DNA of 64,000 nt from Prochlorococcus sp. AG-347-M18 (lineage in GTDB: Bacteria > Cyanobacteriota > Cyanobacteriia > PCC-6307 > Cyanobiaceae). Positions 34,581 to 44,978 of the stretch are shown here, in pieces. The notes under the pieces are model-generated. The model searched no databases, was not told the DNA's origin, and was given only the letters and a program-made list of their open reading frames with translations. The number at the start of each line of letters is the position of its first letter. The first letter of the stretch is position 1. The stretch is taken from contig QCCT01000008.1 of assembly GCA_003281165.1 (NCBI GenBank), positions 1 to 64,000 of the forward strand, in the 5' to 3' direction. Position numbers and translations under genes: made by a program.

Positions 34581-36044
34581 TTGAATTACCTCTTAAACAC
34601 AATTAATATAAATGCAATTATTAATTTAATGATAGATAATCATTCTAGTAAAGGAAATATTAATCTTGTAATTGGATTAGGTAAATCTGGATTTTGGGCT
34701 GCCAAGTATTTGAGAAGCATCAACAAGAAAGTAATTGTTTGGGATAGTAAAGATGGGATAGAACTCTTAGAAAGAAAAACAGAATTAGAAGAGCTTAATA
34801 TACTAGTTTCTCTAAATAAAGAATTTGTATTTGAAGAAATTCGACCTTTTGTGAAAGAGATCGAATCTGTTGTTGTAAGTCCATCAATACCTTATGACCA
34901 CATAACTATTATTGAACTAAAAAAAAAGGGAATTAAAGTAATTGGAGAAATTAATGTTGCATGGGAAATTTTAAAAGACACAAATTGGATAGGTATTACT
35001 GGCACTAATGGCAAGACTACTGTTACTCATCTATTAAGCCATATACTCTGTGATACTGGATTATATGCTCCTTTTGCTGGAAATATTGGTACACCTTTAT
35101 GTAAATATGCTCACTCCAAAAAACATGAAAAAATTGATTGGGTTGTAGCTGAATTAAGCAGTTATCAAATAGAAATATCTCCAGAAGTAAAACCTAATAT
35201 TGGAATATGGACAACCTTCACAGAAGATCATCTTGAAAGACATAAAACACTTGAAAACTATTTCAACATAAAAAAAAGCTTGCTAGAAAAATCTGATTTT
35301 AGAATTTATAATTATGACGATAAAAACCTGAGGAATCACTACAGCACGCTATCAAATGGGGTTTGGATAACAACTAGTTTCGATAAATCAAATTTTATTC
35401 AATGCGATTATTGGATAGATGATCAAGCGTACATTGTCGAGAAAGGAAAAAAATTATTCAAACTTGAACATTTTTCTTTAAAAGGAATGCATAATCTTCA
35501 AAATCTTTTATTGGTAATTGCAGCAGCTAGAAAAGTTGGATTATCTGGGAAGAAGATTAAAGATTCTTTATCTAATTACAAACAATTACCCCATAGGATG
35601 GAAACAATTTATAAAAATAATGATCTGGAAATAATTAATGATAGTAAAGCTACAAATTTTGACTCATCTATTGCAGGAATAAATTCAATTGAAGGTCAAA
35701 TAATAATCATTGCTGGGGGTAGATTAAAAGGGAATGAATATAGTGAGTGGATAAAAGTTTTAAAGAAAAAAGTTAAATGTGTTTTCCTTTATGGAGAAAG
35801 CTCAAAAGTCCTAAGAATGGCGCTTATTAATGAAGGATTTAAAAAAAATATTTTTGAATTTTCAGAACTAAAAGAGCTTTTAAATTTTGTTTTTCATTAT
35901 TTACAAAATAATAGGTTTGGAACATTATTATTCTCACCTTCATGCTCTAGTTTTGATCAATTTAAAAATTATGAAGAGCGTGGAGATTATTTCAAGAAAC
36001 TGATATGTGAAAAATTAAAGGTTAATAAATCCATTTTTTGTTAG
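34581..36044 (+). CDS. murD: UDP-N-acetylmuramoylalanine-D-glutamate ligase
   Basis: [19 protein letters not shown] and ELSSYQIE. Confidence 0.95.
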   Translation: MNYLLNTININAIINLMIDNHSSKGNINLVIGLGKSGFWAAKYLRSINKKVIVWDSKDGIELLERKTELEELNILVSLNKEFVFEEIRPFVKEIESVVVSPSIPYDHITIIELKKKGIKVIGEINVAWEILKDTNWIGITGTNGKTTVTHLLSHILCDTGLYAPFAGNIGTPLCKYAHSKKHEKIDWVVAELSSYQIEISPEVKPNIGIWTTFTEDHLERHKTLENYFNIKKSLLEKSDFRIYNYDDKNLRNHYSTLSNGVWITTSFDKSNFIQCDYWIDDQAYIVEKGKKLFKLEHFSLKGMHNLQNLLLVIAAARKVGLSGKKIKDSLSNYKQLPHRMETIYKNNDLEIINDSKATNFDSSIAGINSIEGQIIIIAGGRLKGNEYSEWIKVLKKKVKCVFLYGESSKVLRMALINEGFKKNIFEFSELKELLNFVFHYLQNNRFGTLLFSPSCSSFDQFKNYEERGDYFKKLICEKLKVNKSIFC

Positions 36045-36148
36045 AGTATCATTTCGTAATTTTCAGGTCGGTCATCACAACCGTCTCCCCTCTAGCAAAT
36101 ATTCACTTAATTAGTTAGATTTTGACTATAAATAAATTACTAGTAATG

Positions 36149-36460
36149 AGTGAATCTAACAATTTACCTCAAGCAATAAGTCATAAAAAATTAAGTTACT
36201 TGATGCTTAAGGCACAAAAGGATTCTCATTTTTCTGATGAATTAGCAGAAATAGAAAGTCCCGAAAAAAGAGAATTTGAAGAGTTAATAAACACTTGGGA
36301 AGCTTCAACTAAGAAAGTAGTTAATGAGTTATCAAAAAGAAAAGAGAATCTACTAAAGGATAAATCACCGAATTCTTTAATTGCTCTTGGTGCTATGGAA
36401 GTTCACCTTAATATGGCTTTGCAAGCCTTAAATGCATTTAATAAAGGAATTGATGGGTAA
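36149..36460 (+). CDS. Conserved hypothetical protein
   Basis: ORF 36122..36460; likely start is the internal ATG (MSESNNLPQAISHKKLSYLM). Confidence 0.65.
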   Translation, partial: SESNNLPQAISHKKLSYLMLKAQKDSHFSDELAEIESPEKREFEELINTWEASTKKVVNELSKRKENLLKDKSPNSLIALGAMEVHLNMALQALNAFNKGIDG

Positions 36461-36474
36461 AAGTAACGTTTAAA

Positions 36475-37206
36475 TTACAAGGAAGGCATCGAAAATAAGA
36501 GAAAATCTAGGTCTTTTTCAGTATCTATAGAAACATCATCATAATAATTAACTTCAAAACCCAAGCCATCTCCAGATTCAAGACATATATTTGAATTAGA
36601 GTTTTTATTTTTTAATAAAAGATTACCTTCTATTATTTGTATCCAATTATATTTATCGATTTTTAATGGCAATTTTTTTTCTTTAATTGGCTTATATTTA
36701 CAACGCCATAAAGAGATACTTTGATTTAGAAAAAGCTTATTATTATTTATGTCTTTGTAATTAAAAATAAGATTATCCCACAACTTTTCATCTAATGAAA
36801 TTTGATCATATCGGGGTTTGATATTTTCTTTTTGAGGGTATATCCAAATCTGGAACAACTTACAGGTCTCATTTTCTTCATTCTTCTCGCTATGAGAGAT
36901 TCCAGTACCTGCAGACATAACTTGTACTTCATCTTTGTGAATTTTTCCAAGATTATTTAACGAGTCTCTATGAGTTATTGCTCCTTTTATTACGACAGTA
37001 ATTATCTCCATATTTGCATGTGAATGTGTATTAAATCCTGAATTAGGAGAAATAATATCTTCGTTGATAACTCTAATCTTCCCAAAATTATCCCATTTTG
37101 GATCTCTATGCTCTGCGAAAGAAAATGAATGCATCGAATTTAGCCATTCTCTAGTCGATCTAAATCTTTCGTGAGATTTCCTTATTTTAATTATTTTCAA
37201 AGACAT
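36475..37206 (-). CDS. Pirin-like cupin protein
   Basis: HSFSFAEHRDPKWDNFGKIRVINEDII and NTHSHANMEIITVVIKG. Confidence 0.9.
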   Translation of the reverse strand: MSLKIIKIRKSHERFRSTREWLNSMHSFSFAEHRDPKWDNFGKIRVINEDIISPNSGFNTHSHANMEIITVVIKGAITHRDSLNNLGKIHKDEVQVMSAGTGISHSEKNEENETCKLFQIWIYPQKENIKPRYDQISLDEKLWDNLIFNYKDINNNKLFLNQSISLWRCKYKPIKEKKLPLKIDKYNWIQIIEGNLLLKNKNSNSNICLESGDGLGFEVNYYDDVSIDTEKDLDFLLFSMPSL

Positions 37207-37503
37207 AAATACTAAGAAATAAGTATGGTTTATTTGTTTAAATTAAATATTTTGAAAATTATAAATTATGAATGAGTGAAATTACTTTTTATTTATTTGT
37301 TAATTTTACTTTGTGCTTTATTTGCTTTATTAATTATTTTTTTTGCTTCTTCTCTCGTAGAACATTTTTCTGCCTCAACATTCAAGTTTTTTAGTTTATT
37401 TAGTTGCTTTGAAATTTTCATATAATTTTAGCTTAACAGTTAGAAATTAACACATATTTAATGGAATAGCTAAAAATACTGGTTTGCATTTGAGCCTTAC
37501 TAC

Positions 37504-38040
37504 CTAAAAATAAGATTGGAGGATAGAATTATCAGAACAGTATAGAGGATGTATTGGATTATCTTTGATTGTTTTCCTAATTAAAAGCGGCCCCAGAAGA
37601 TTATCAAAATTATTTTTCCTAATTGAGTTATATTGCATTATTTTTTTTGATATTTTTTTATTTCTATTCAGAAATTTCCCTTTGTTACCCCAACCTAACC
37701 ATAAATCACAATTTTTATTTTCAGACCAGTGTTTTAAGTTTTTATTAATATGATTGTTGTTTAGGGGACCCACAGGATTTTTGTGATTAAAAAGTTTTTC
37801 TGGTTTGCTTGAAATAAGAGCAAATAGATTGATTAATTTTACTTTGCCATAATTATTGTTTTTCGAAATTTTGATTATCTTTTTTGTTGTATTATCTAAG
37901 AAAACTTCATCCGATAATGAGGGATTTAAACCAATAAAAATAATTTCCTTTGTAGATTTAGAAATCCTATAACTTAAACTCCATCTATATAGTTTGTTAG
38001 CACTTATTAAACAATTTCTTTCTAGAAATAAATTTTTCAA
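37504..38040 (-). CDS. DUF1643 family protein
   Basis: YRWSLSYR...IFIGLNPSLSDE...WGNKG. Confidence 0.75.
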   Translation of the reverse strand: MKNLFLERNCLISANKLYRWSLSYRISKSTKEIIFIGLNPSLSDEVFLDNTTKKIIKISKNNNYGKVKLINLFALISSKPEKLFNHKNPVGPLNNNHINKNLKHWSENKNCDLWLGWGNKGKFLNRNKKISKKIMQYNSIRKNNFDNLLGPLLIRKTIKDNPIHPLYCSDNSILQSYF

Positions 38041-38522
38041 CCTAAACCTACACCTCTAGCCATAAGAGTGGCAAACAACGGTATTGTTGCAAAGCCAACT
38101 AATTCAGTAGTAATGATGAGTCTGAACCTCTTAACTAGATTCTCAGATATTTCAGGTAATTTATTCTTACTTAATGGAATAGCCCACAAGATATATGTTG
38201 TTGTTGGGTATAAAGAAAGTAATCCCACCAGAATGTAAAGAGAAACTTTTATCCAAAACACAGGGTTACCTGTATAGAAATCACCTCCTTGACCAAAATA
38301 CTTAACACGCAAAATCCCAGTAACTAATATTGCAACTCCTGCCAAACCATAAACTACATCTGCAATTATCATTGAGATCGTCTCATTTCTATTAAGACCT
38401 ACTTTGAGAGTCAATCTTTCAAACAAAAGAGAACCGAAACACAAAATAATTCCTAAATAATGAACATATGCTACTAATGCACTTTTAGCAATTTCACCTG
38501 TTAATAAAGTTCCCAATAACAT
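38037..38522 (-). CDS. DUF2214 family membrane protein
   Basis: Four hydrophobic segments; ALVAYVHYLGIILCFGSLLFERLTL. Confidence 0.75.
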   Translation of the reverse strand: MLLGTLLTGEIAKSALVAYVHYLGIILCFGSLLFERLTLKVGLNRNETISMIIADVVYGLAGVAILVTGILRVKYFGQGGDFYTGNPVFWIKVSLYILVGLLSLYPTTTYILWAIPLSKNKLPEISENLVKRFRLIITTELVGFATIPLFATLMARGVGLG

Positions 38523-38609
38523 GTTCGAGTCAAAATTTATACAATCCTAACCACCAAATGAAAAATTTGTTTAGAAATAAATTAATAACTTAAAAGCAAG
38601 GTATTAAAT

Positions 38610-39359
38610 CTAAGACTCTAAATACCTTTTCTGGCCATCTTCAAAAAAATCCTTTTTATTCCATACTTCGATTACATCTGGGAAATGTTTTTCCATACAA
38701 TTATCACAAACCCCATGACTGAATCTAATATCACTAATTTTCGAAAGATATTTTTCTAAATGCATCCAATCGCCCTCCTTATTTTTCACTTCTCTACAAT
38801 ATGAACAGACAGATAAAATACCTTCCTGTTTATGCAAGTTAGACAATGCATCTAGCAGGTTCAATGACTTTTTTCTAAGCTCTAAAAATGAAACTATTTG
38901 CTTGGATAATAATTCCATAATATTGAATTGTTGTGTAGTTAAATTTCCTGGCTTTCTATCTATTACACAAAGAGTTCCAAGTTTATTACCATCACTATTT
39001 CTAAGGGGAAAACCTGCATAAAAACGAATCTTGGGGTCTCCTGTTACCAATGGATTATTTATAAATCTTTCATCTTGGAAAGCATCATGAATAATTAATG
39101 GACTATTTTCTTTTATTGCATGGGTACAAAAAGACCAATCTCTTCTAGTTTCTGATATTTGAAGTCCTATTTTGGATTTAAACCATTGTTTATCTTTGTC
39201 TACCAAAGTCATTAAAGAAATAGGCACATTACAGGTTGTAGCAGCTATTTTTGTAATATCGTCATAACATGATTCTGGCTTGGTTCCCAAAATCCTATAT
39301 TCTGCTAAAGCTTTTAATCTTCTTTCCTCTTCTTCTTTTTTTGATACAAGATTCTGCAT
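38610..39359 (-). CDS. GAF domain protein with C-terminal Cys cluster
   Basis: WFKSKIGLQISETRRDWSFCTHAI GAF pattern; C-terminal SVCSYCREVKN and GVCDNCMEKHFP. Confidence 0.85.
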   Translation of the reverse strand: MQNLVSKKEEEERRLKALAEYRILGTKPESCYDDITKIAATTCNVPISLMTLVDKDKQWFKSKIGLQISETRRDWSFCTHAIKENSPLIIHDAFQDERFINNPLVTGDPKIRFYAGFPLRNSDGNKLGTLCVIDRKPGNLTTQQFNIMELLSKQIVSFLELRKKSLNLLDALSNLHKQEGILSVCSYCREVKNKEGDWMHLEKYLSKISDIRFSHGVCDNCMEKHFPDVIEVWNKKDFFEDGQKRYLES

Positions 39360-39490
39360 TAATCTTCACCAATAATTAAAACTTTAAAATTAAAGTTTCT
39401 TCAAAAAACTTTTTCTGTCTAATACTTAATAAAAAAAAGATAAACTTATTGATTTGTTACTTACTGATTTACCACTTATTAATTTATTAT

Positions 39491-40723
39491 TTAATGATTT
39501 AACTTTGAGACTGCCATCCCAGCGATCCATCCACTTGTCCAACAATGTTGAAAATTAAATCCACCTGTGATCCCATCAACATCCAAAACTTCTCCAGAAA
39601 AAAATAACCCTGGACAAATTAAGCTCTCCATACTTTTAAAATTAACCTCATTAATTTTTACGCCTCCGGAAGTAACAAATTCCTCTCCAAATGGACCTTT
39701 GCCCGAAATTATATATTTATCCCTCATTAGAATATTTATCATTTTCTCCCTCTCATCCGCCAGTAAATCAGCCCACTTTTTCTCTTTATCAATACCTATT
39801 TTCTTTAATAAAAAAATCCATAATCTTTTTGTTAATAGTGGAACAGGTCTACTGTTAATTAGATTTACCTTGCCTTTATTTAATTTTAAATAATTAACTT
39901 TTTCTTTTAAGTCCTTATAACTTAAAGAAGACCATTTAATGTTTAGGTTAAATTTATATTTTTGGCTATAAAGTTCCCTTGCTGCAATGGATGAAAGTTT
40001 TAATACTGCTGGCCCACTAAAACCCCAATGAGTTATAAGTAAATCGCCTCTATTTTGAAAATTCTTATTGTTTAATTTAATTTCTATATCTATGCCCTTT
40101 ATCGATACCCCACTACATTCATCCAAATTTGGTTCTTGTGTTGAAAAAGTAAAAAGCGATGGTACGGGTTTAACAATGTTATGTCCAAGATTTTGAGCTA
40201 ATTTATATCCGCTTGGATTACCTCCAGTTGAAAGAACAATATTTTTTGAAATTACCTTTGCTTTTTTAAGACTAAAAATATTGAATATATTATCTGGAGT
40301 TTTTAAAATTTCTTTTACAAAAAATTTTGTTAATATCTCCACGTTTTTTGATAAAGCACTTTTTCTCAAACAATCAATAACATCTGAAGAAGAATTAGAC
40401 ACTGGGAATACTCTTAGATCTTCCTCAATTTTTAATTTTAACCCTTTTTTCTCAAACCAATCATATATATCTCCAGCTGCAAAACGATTAAATGATTCCA
40501 AGAGCTGAATTCCACCTCTAGGGTAATTATCAACTAGTTCATTCGGTATCCATGTCGCATTAGTGACGTTACATCTTCCACCTCCACTAATCCTTACTTT
40601 CTCCATAAGTTTTGAAGTGCCTTCAAGAATTATTATTCTTTTTACTCCATGTTCAGCAGCAGTAATTGCTGTCATAAAACCAGCTGCACCGCCTCCAACA
40701 ACTGCCAAATCAAAAGGTTCCAA
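39491..40723 (-). CDS. NAD(P)/FAD-dependent oxidoreductase (HI0933/YhiN-like)
   Basis: VVGGGAAGFMTAI, VRISGGGRCNVTN and GEVLDVDGITGGFNFQHCWTSGWIAG. Confidence 0.9.
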   Translation of the reverse strand: MEPFDLAVVGGGAAGFMTAITAAEHGVKRIIILEGTSKLMEKVRISGGGRCNVTNATWIPNELVDNYPRGGIQLLESFNRFAAGDIYDWFEKKGLKLKIEEDLRVFPVSNSSSDVIDCLRKSALSKNVEILTKFFVKEILKTPDNIFNIFSLKKAKVISKNIVLSTGGNPSGYKLAQNLGHNIVKPVPSLFTFSTQEPNLDECSGVSIKGIDIEIKLNNKNFQNRGDLLITHWGFSGPAVLKLSSIAARELYSQKYKFNLNIKWSSLSYKDLKEKVNYLKLNKGKVNLINSRPVPLLTKRLWIFLLKKIGIDKEKKWADLLADEREKMINILMRDKYIISGKGPFGEEFVTSGGVKINEVNFKSMESLICPGLFFSGEVLDVDGITGGFNFQHCWTSGWIAGMAVSKLNH

Positions 40724-40888
40724 AAACTTATTATTTAATATGCTTCAATCTGATAATAGCAAGGAGTTACAAAGAAAAATTACTCCAAAAACTATAAAAC
40801 TACATAATAATATAGCTGAAATTAACTAATTTTTAAATTTCTAAAATAAATCAACGCAGTCGTTATTTTTATGCTTTAACTTGATTAA

Positions 40889-41125
40889 ATGAGTCTAATA
40901 TTTTCTTACGTTAAATATTCTGAGGCCAGTTTTCCTATGACTGGTCAATATACTGCTCTTCTTTTAATAACTTCTGTTATTTGGGTTCTACTTTGGTTTG
41001 GATATAGACAAAATAAGATAAATGATGAGATCAAGAAAAAAGAAAAAGAAGAAAGAATTAATGCGAAAGTTCAAAGAAGAAAGAAGTTAGAGAGTTTGTA
41101 CCCTACTAATAAAAAAACTGTTTAA
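40889..41125 (+). CDS. Small single-TM protein with charged tail
   Basis: Hydrophobic segment then KKKEKEERINAKVQRRKKLESLYPTNKK. Confidence 0.65.
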   Translation: MSLIFSYVKYSEASFPMTGQYTALLLITSVIWVLLWFGYRQNKINDEIKKKEKEERINAKVQRRKKLESLYPTNKKTV

Positions 41126-41141
41126 AGTAAATCTTGAAAAT

Positions 41142-41240
41142 ATGAAAAAAATTAATTTCAAATCACTAATTCAGTACTTACCGGGGATTTTGATTCTTAT
41201 TTATGTATTCTTTTTAGCATTTACTCAATTTATAAAATAA
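41142..41240 (+). CDS. Tiny membrane protein (32 aa)
   Basis: MKKINFKSLIQYLPGILILIYVFFLAFTQFIK, immediately downstream of 40889..41125. Confidence 0.45.
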   Translation: MKKINFKSLIQYLPGILILIYVFFLAFTQFIK

Positions 41241-41261
41241 AATTTTTAAAAATTATTCGTT

Positions 41262-42134
41262 TTGATTGGAATCCTTTCTGCTCTTGGAGCTGCTACATCT
41301 TGGACTTATGCGTGCTTTATTTGGCGCGCGCAAACTCAAAAATATAAATCAATAGATATTAATTTAATAAAAAATATAATAGCTTTTTTTATTTTTATAC
41401 CTGCTTTTATCAATCTAAGTTCTACAACTGCATTAAAAAACATATTCATACTATTAATTAGTGGAATAATAGGTATTGGTTTAGGTGACACTTTCTATTT
41501 AAAGTCACTACAAACAATTGGCACAAGAAAAACTTTATCTATAGAAACTCTTTCTCCGTTAATAGCAGCTTTGTCAGGGGAATTTTTTATTAATGAAAAT
41601 TTAACAACTAAATCATGGGTTGGAATAATTATAGTAACGATTTCGCTATTCATAATTCTCAGAAAAGGTAACAATTTTAAAGATGAAAACTCCTCTTTCT
41701 CAGAAAAAAATAACTTTAAGATTTTTGCTTTTCCTTTTTTATCAGTTATATGTGCTGTTCTTGGAGGTCTTTTATCAAGGATGGTTTTCCTTCAAAGCAA
41801 TTTATCTCCTTTCCTTACAACTGAAATAAGATTATTAGGTGCAATAATTTTTTTGGTTAGTCTAAAAGGATTTAAGATTAATTTTTTCTTAAAAAATATA
41901 GACCAAAAACAACAAAAAAGATTTTTTATTTCAATACTTCTTGGAACAAATATAGGAATATTTCTACAACAAGTTGTGTTTAAAACCCTTCCCATAGGAG
42001 TAGGATGGGCTTTATTAAGCACATCTCCAGTAATTTCCTTATTTTTTGCTAAGAATGAGGAAAGAGAAATTAACAAAAAAATAATATTTTTTACTTGTTT
42101 TTTATTTTTTGGCTTGACATTAATAATTCTTTAA
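41262..42134 (+). CDS. DMT (EamA) family transporter
   Basis: Ten-TM-like pattern with two halves; GIIGIGLGDTFYLKSLQTIG. Confidence 0.85.
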   Translation: MIGILSALGAATSWTYACFIWRAQTQKYKSIDINLIKNIIAFFIFIPAFINLSSTTALKNIFILLISGIIGIGLGDTFYLKSLQTIGTRKTLSIETLSPLIAALSGEFFINENLTTKSWVGIIIVTISLFIILRKGNNFKDENSSFSEKNNFKIFAFPFLSVICAVLGGLLSRMVFLQSNLSPFLTTEIRLLGAIIFLVSLKGFKINFFLKNIDQKQQKRFFISILLGTNIGIFLQQVVFKTLPIGVGWALLSTSPVISLFFAKNEEREINKKIIFFTCFLFFGLTLIIL

Positions 42135-42211
42135 TCTCTGAGTTAATGTAAAAAATACTCATGTTAAAAAAAATCAAATTAAATAAAATTACCCTATAAA
42201 CACTCAAAACA

Positions 42212-42334
42212 ATGAAAACATTAAAGAAAAAAAGACTCGGTACATTGGAAGTTTATGTTATTTTTTTAAGCTGCATTTATGCAGGCTTTATAGGTTATAA
42301 ATCTCTATTAAATGTTTTATTTACTTGGAATTAA
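42212..42334 (+). CDS. Tiny membrane protein (40 aa)
   Basis: MKTLKKKRLGTLEVYVIFLSCIYAGFIGYKSLLNVLFTWN. Confidence 0.45.
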   Translation: MKTLKKKRLGTLEVYVIFLSCIYAGFIGYKSLLNVLFTWN

Positions 42335-42465
42335 TTAATTCTTTCTAATGATTTAATCAACTTACCTCCATCTTGGTCATCATCATCATTTGAAGCGAAA
42401 AATAAAAAAAATATTCCTAGAGAAGCTATAGATAGAGAAATTGACAATACAGAAAGCTCATCCAT
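42331..42465 (-). CDS. Tiny membrane protein (44 aa) with acidic DDDDQDGGKLI motif
   Basis: MDELSVLSISLSIASLGIFFLFFASNDDDDQDGGKLIKSLERIN; motif shared with 43607..43789. Confidence 0.6.
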   Translation of the reverse strand: MDELSVLSISLSIASLGIFFLFFASNDDDDQDGGKLIKSLERIN

Positions 42466-42587
42466 AAATTAGAAATTTTTTTTATAATAAACAAAAAAAA
42501 CTAAAATACAGTAAACAATTACACATTCTCGAGAATAAAAAAATTTTTTTTCTGTAAAATACTAAAAATTTATATCCGAACTATTTC

Positions 42588-42863
42588 GTGAAAGTTCTAA
42601 TCACCTCCCCTTGTAATGCAAGCACAATAATTCAGTATGGAATAAAAAGTTGGCCTATTTGGGAATGTGAGCCAAGCAAATTTAAATGGAATTACGATGA
42701 TAAGGAAATTTGCTTAATTATTGAAGGCCAAGCGAAAATAAGTACGAAAAACGGTGACATTTATTTTATTAAAGCTGGAGACCTAGTTGAATTTCCTGCT
42801 GGACTTTACTGCGAATGGGAAGTAACCAAAAGTATTAAAAAACATTATCGATTGGGTAGCTAG
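42588..42863 (+). CDS. Cupin-domain protein
   Basis: WPIWECEPSKFKWNYDDKEICLIIEGQAKI...GDLVEFPAGLYCEWEV; GTG start. Confidence 0.8.
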   Translation: MKVLITSPCNASTIIQYGIKSWPIWECEPSKFKWNYDDKEICLIIEGQAKISTKNGDIYFIKAGDLVEFPAGLYCEWEVTKSIKKHYRLGS

Positions 42864-42955
42864 ATTTAAGAAAAAAGATTTTTTCTATCTTTACTGTTAA
42901 GTCAATGCAGATAAAATATGGTTAATAAATAATTTTCAAAAGGGAAACTAATATC

Positions 42956-43129
42956 ATGCCTTTTACTGATCAAGAATATTTTGAAGTTATCGAAAAAAAC
43001 GAAATAGTAAAAAAGGCCTTTGAAAATATTAAGCAAATTTGCATTGATTTACAAAAACAAACAAATTGTCCTGAAGAGGATCTAAAAGATTTTCTTGAAT
43101 TTATTTCTAAACAATGGAATAAACATTAA
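42956..43129 (+). CDS. Small hypothetical protein (57 aa)
   Basis: MPFTDQEYFEVIEKNEIVKKAFENIKQICIDLQKQTNCPEEDLKDFLEFISKQWNKH, purine-rich RBS-like stretch upstream. Confidence 0.5.
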   Translation: MPFTDQEYFEVIEKNEIVKKAFENIKQICIDLQKQTNCPEEDLKDFLEFISKQWNKH

Positions 43130-43191
43130 TTAACAAGCCTTTTAAAATACTAAATTTAAAATTTAAATTTAGTTTTCTGGCAGAATAAGTC

Positions 43192-43323
43192 CTAATCTAA
43201 TTCTTTTTTGGGTTTTGTATTGATGCTGGAAGTTCCCTTAGCAGCAGAAACGAAGAAAAAGAAGCCTACAATTCCTGATATACCAAATATCGCAGCCAAA
43301 GGATCAAAAGTGAAAGAAAACAT
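43192..43323 (-). CDS. Small membrane protein (about 43 aa)
   Basis: Likely start MFSFTFDPLAAIFGISGIVGFFFFVSAAKGTSSINTKPKKELD within ORF 43192..43374. Confidence 0.6.
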   Translation of the reverse strand: MFSFTFDPLAAIFGISGIVGFFFFVSAAKGTSSINTKPKKELD

Positions 43324-43606
43324 AGAATTTTTAAAATCAAGATAAATAATAGTTTTTGAATCAGAATTGTACAATTATTGTTAAGTATAAAAAATAACAA
43401 TTGCGCGATTCATTATGTCATTATTAGTTTTTCAGTAGGTTTACGAAAATTATTATTCAAATTGATATGGAAAAATAAAAATATCAATATGTACCAAAGA
43501 TCTATTCATACTACAGATAAAAGTTTTTAAAGAATATTTATAGAAATATTGAATAACACTACCCAAAGGATCCACAATTTTTGTTTCTTTAGATTAATAT
43601 CGAATC

Positions 43607-43789
43607 ATGACAGAATTGTACACATCTTCTTCTTCAGTTAGTCCTTTTACAGCTATACTTTGGTGTCTATATCCAATAGCAGTTCTTGTAATTATAGAGT
43701 TAATTCTGGGAGGAGGATTTGATGATGATAATAATGACGATCAAGATGGTGGAATGCTAATACCTGCTTACTCTAGATCTAATATTTAA
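43607..43789 (+). CDS. Small membrane protein with acidic DDDNNDDQDGGMLIP tail
   Basis: Hydrophobic segment plus DDDNNDDQDGGMLIPAYSRSNI. Confidence 0.65.
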   Translation: MTELYTSSSSVSPFTAILWCLYPIAVLVIIELILGGGFDDDNNDDQDGGMLIPAYSRSNI

Positions 43790-43834
43790 AACAGATTGGA
43801 TCTTAATTAAAAACCCTGAAATTATTTCAGTAAA

Positions 43835-43975
43835 TTGACTAACAATTTTAATACAAGCCTTATCTCCCTAATTACACTCTCAATAATCATTATCTCCTCT
43901 CTCTGTTGGCTTGTATTAAGAACCCTTAAAGAAGGTAGAAAAGCTTTGACAGAAACAAACAAGGATAAATTCTAA
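43835..43975 (+). CDS. Tiny membrane protein (46 aa)
   Basis: TTG start; MTNNFNTSLISLITLSIIIISSLCWLVLRTLKEGRKALTETNKDKF. Confidence 0.4.
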   Translation: MTNNFNTSLISLITLSIIIISSLCWLVLRTLKEGRKALTETNKDKF

Positions 43976-44228
43976 ATATCAAAAAACATTCAGAAATATA
44001 GAATTTTTGTTAGATTTTTTAAACTATTTGATTTATAAATTTTACTAACTAAATAGAGTTATCCTTAATTTTTAATACTTTTTCCTTTTTAAAGTTCGAG
44101 ATAATCATAAAAAACTTAAATAAATACTAGAATTTGTTCCATTATTAATTTAAACAACTACCAATCAATTGTTAATATCCCTTATTTTTATGAAAGCCTT
44201 CTATTATTAATAACTTTAATAAATAAAA

Positions 44229-44324
44229 ATGCATCTAAATTCTTTACTTTATCTTTGCTCTATATTTTTATTCATTTACATAATGGCGCTATTTTGGAGA
44301 GACTTGCCAAATCAAAAGAAGTAA
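44229..44324 (+). CDS. Tiny membrane protein (31 aa)
   Basis: MHLNSLLYLCSIFLFIYIMALFWRDLPNQKK. Confidence 0.4.
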   Translation: MHLNSLLYLCSIFLFIYIMALFWRDLPNQKK

Positions 44325-44406
44325 ATAAATAATTAATATTAATTTTGTTGCTTATCAAAATAAATTGAGTTATTAATTTAATATTGAATTTAATTTTTTT
44401 ATATAA

Positions 44407-44574
44407 ATGCTGAAAAAATCTTCAAATAACAATAATAAAAATATATTCTCAGAGACTACAAGTATTGCAAAAGAAAAAATGATTTGCAAAGACGGATTCT
44501 GTTCATTACCAAATCAAGATGAGATACCAAAACAGGATTCAAATGATATGAATTTATTTGATCCTATTTTGTAA
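44407..44574 (+). CDS. Small hypothetical protein (55 aa) with CKDGFC
   Basis: MLKKSSNNNNKNIFSETTSIAKEKMICKDGFCSLPNQDEIPKQDSNDMNLFDPIL. Confidence 0.5.
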   Translation: MLKKSSNNNNKNIFSETTSIAKEKMICKDGFCSLPNQDEIPKQDSNDMNLFDPIL

Positions 44575-44639
44575 ATAAATAATATTTTGACAAAATGAAG
44601 ATTAAATTAATAATGATAAATTCTTTGAATTATTAATTT

Positions 44640-44978
44640 ATGCTTAATAACTTTTTAAATGCATATAAAGAGTTTTGGATTAAAGCTACAGACTTCAAAG
44701 GATTCACATCTCGATCAGACTGGTGGCTAGTTCAATTAGCGAATCTTATAATTTCTTTCCTAACTATCCCAATATTTTTAAGAACATTTGGTTTCAATGT
44801 TTATGGAATAGTTTGTATCATTCCTCAAATAGCTATTGATATAAGAAGAATCAGAGATTATGGAAAAGATTGGAAATGGATCTTTATTAATTTAATACCT
44901 ATCATCGGATGGATCTTGTGGTTCATCTGGTTAGGCTTTGGTAAAACCGATAATGGAAAAAATAAACTTATACAGTAA
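44640..44978 (+). CDS. DUF805 membrane protein
   Basis: FKGFTSRSDWW...RRIRDYGKDWKWIFINLIPIIGWILWFIWL. Confidence 0.8.
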   Translation: MLNNFLNAYKEFWIKATDFKGFTSRSDWWLVQLANLIISFLTIPIFLRTFGFNVYGIVCIIPQIAIDIRRIRDYGKDWKWIFINLIPIIGWILWFIWLGFGKTDNGKNKLIQ

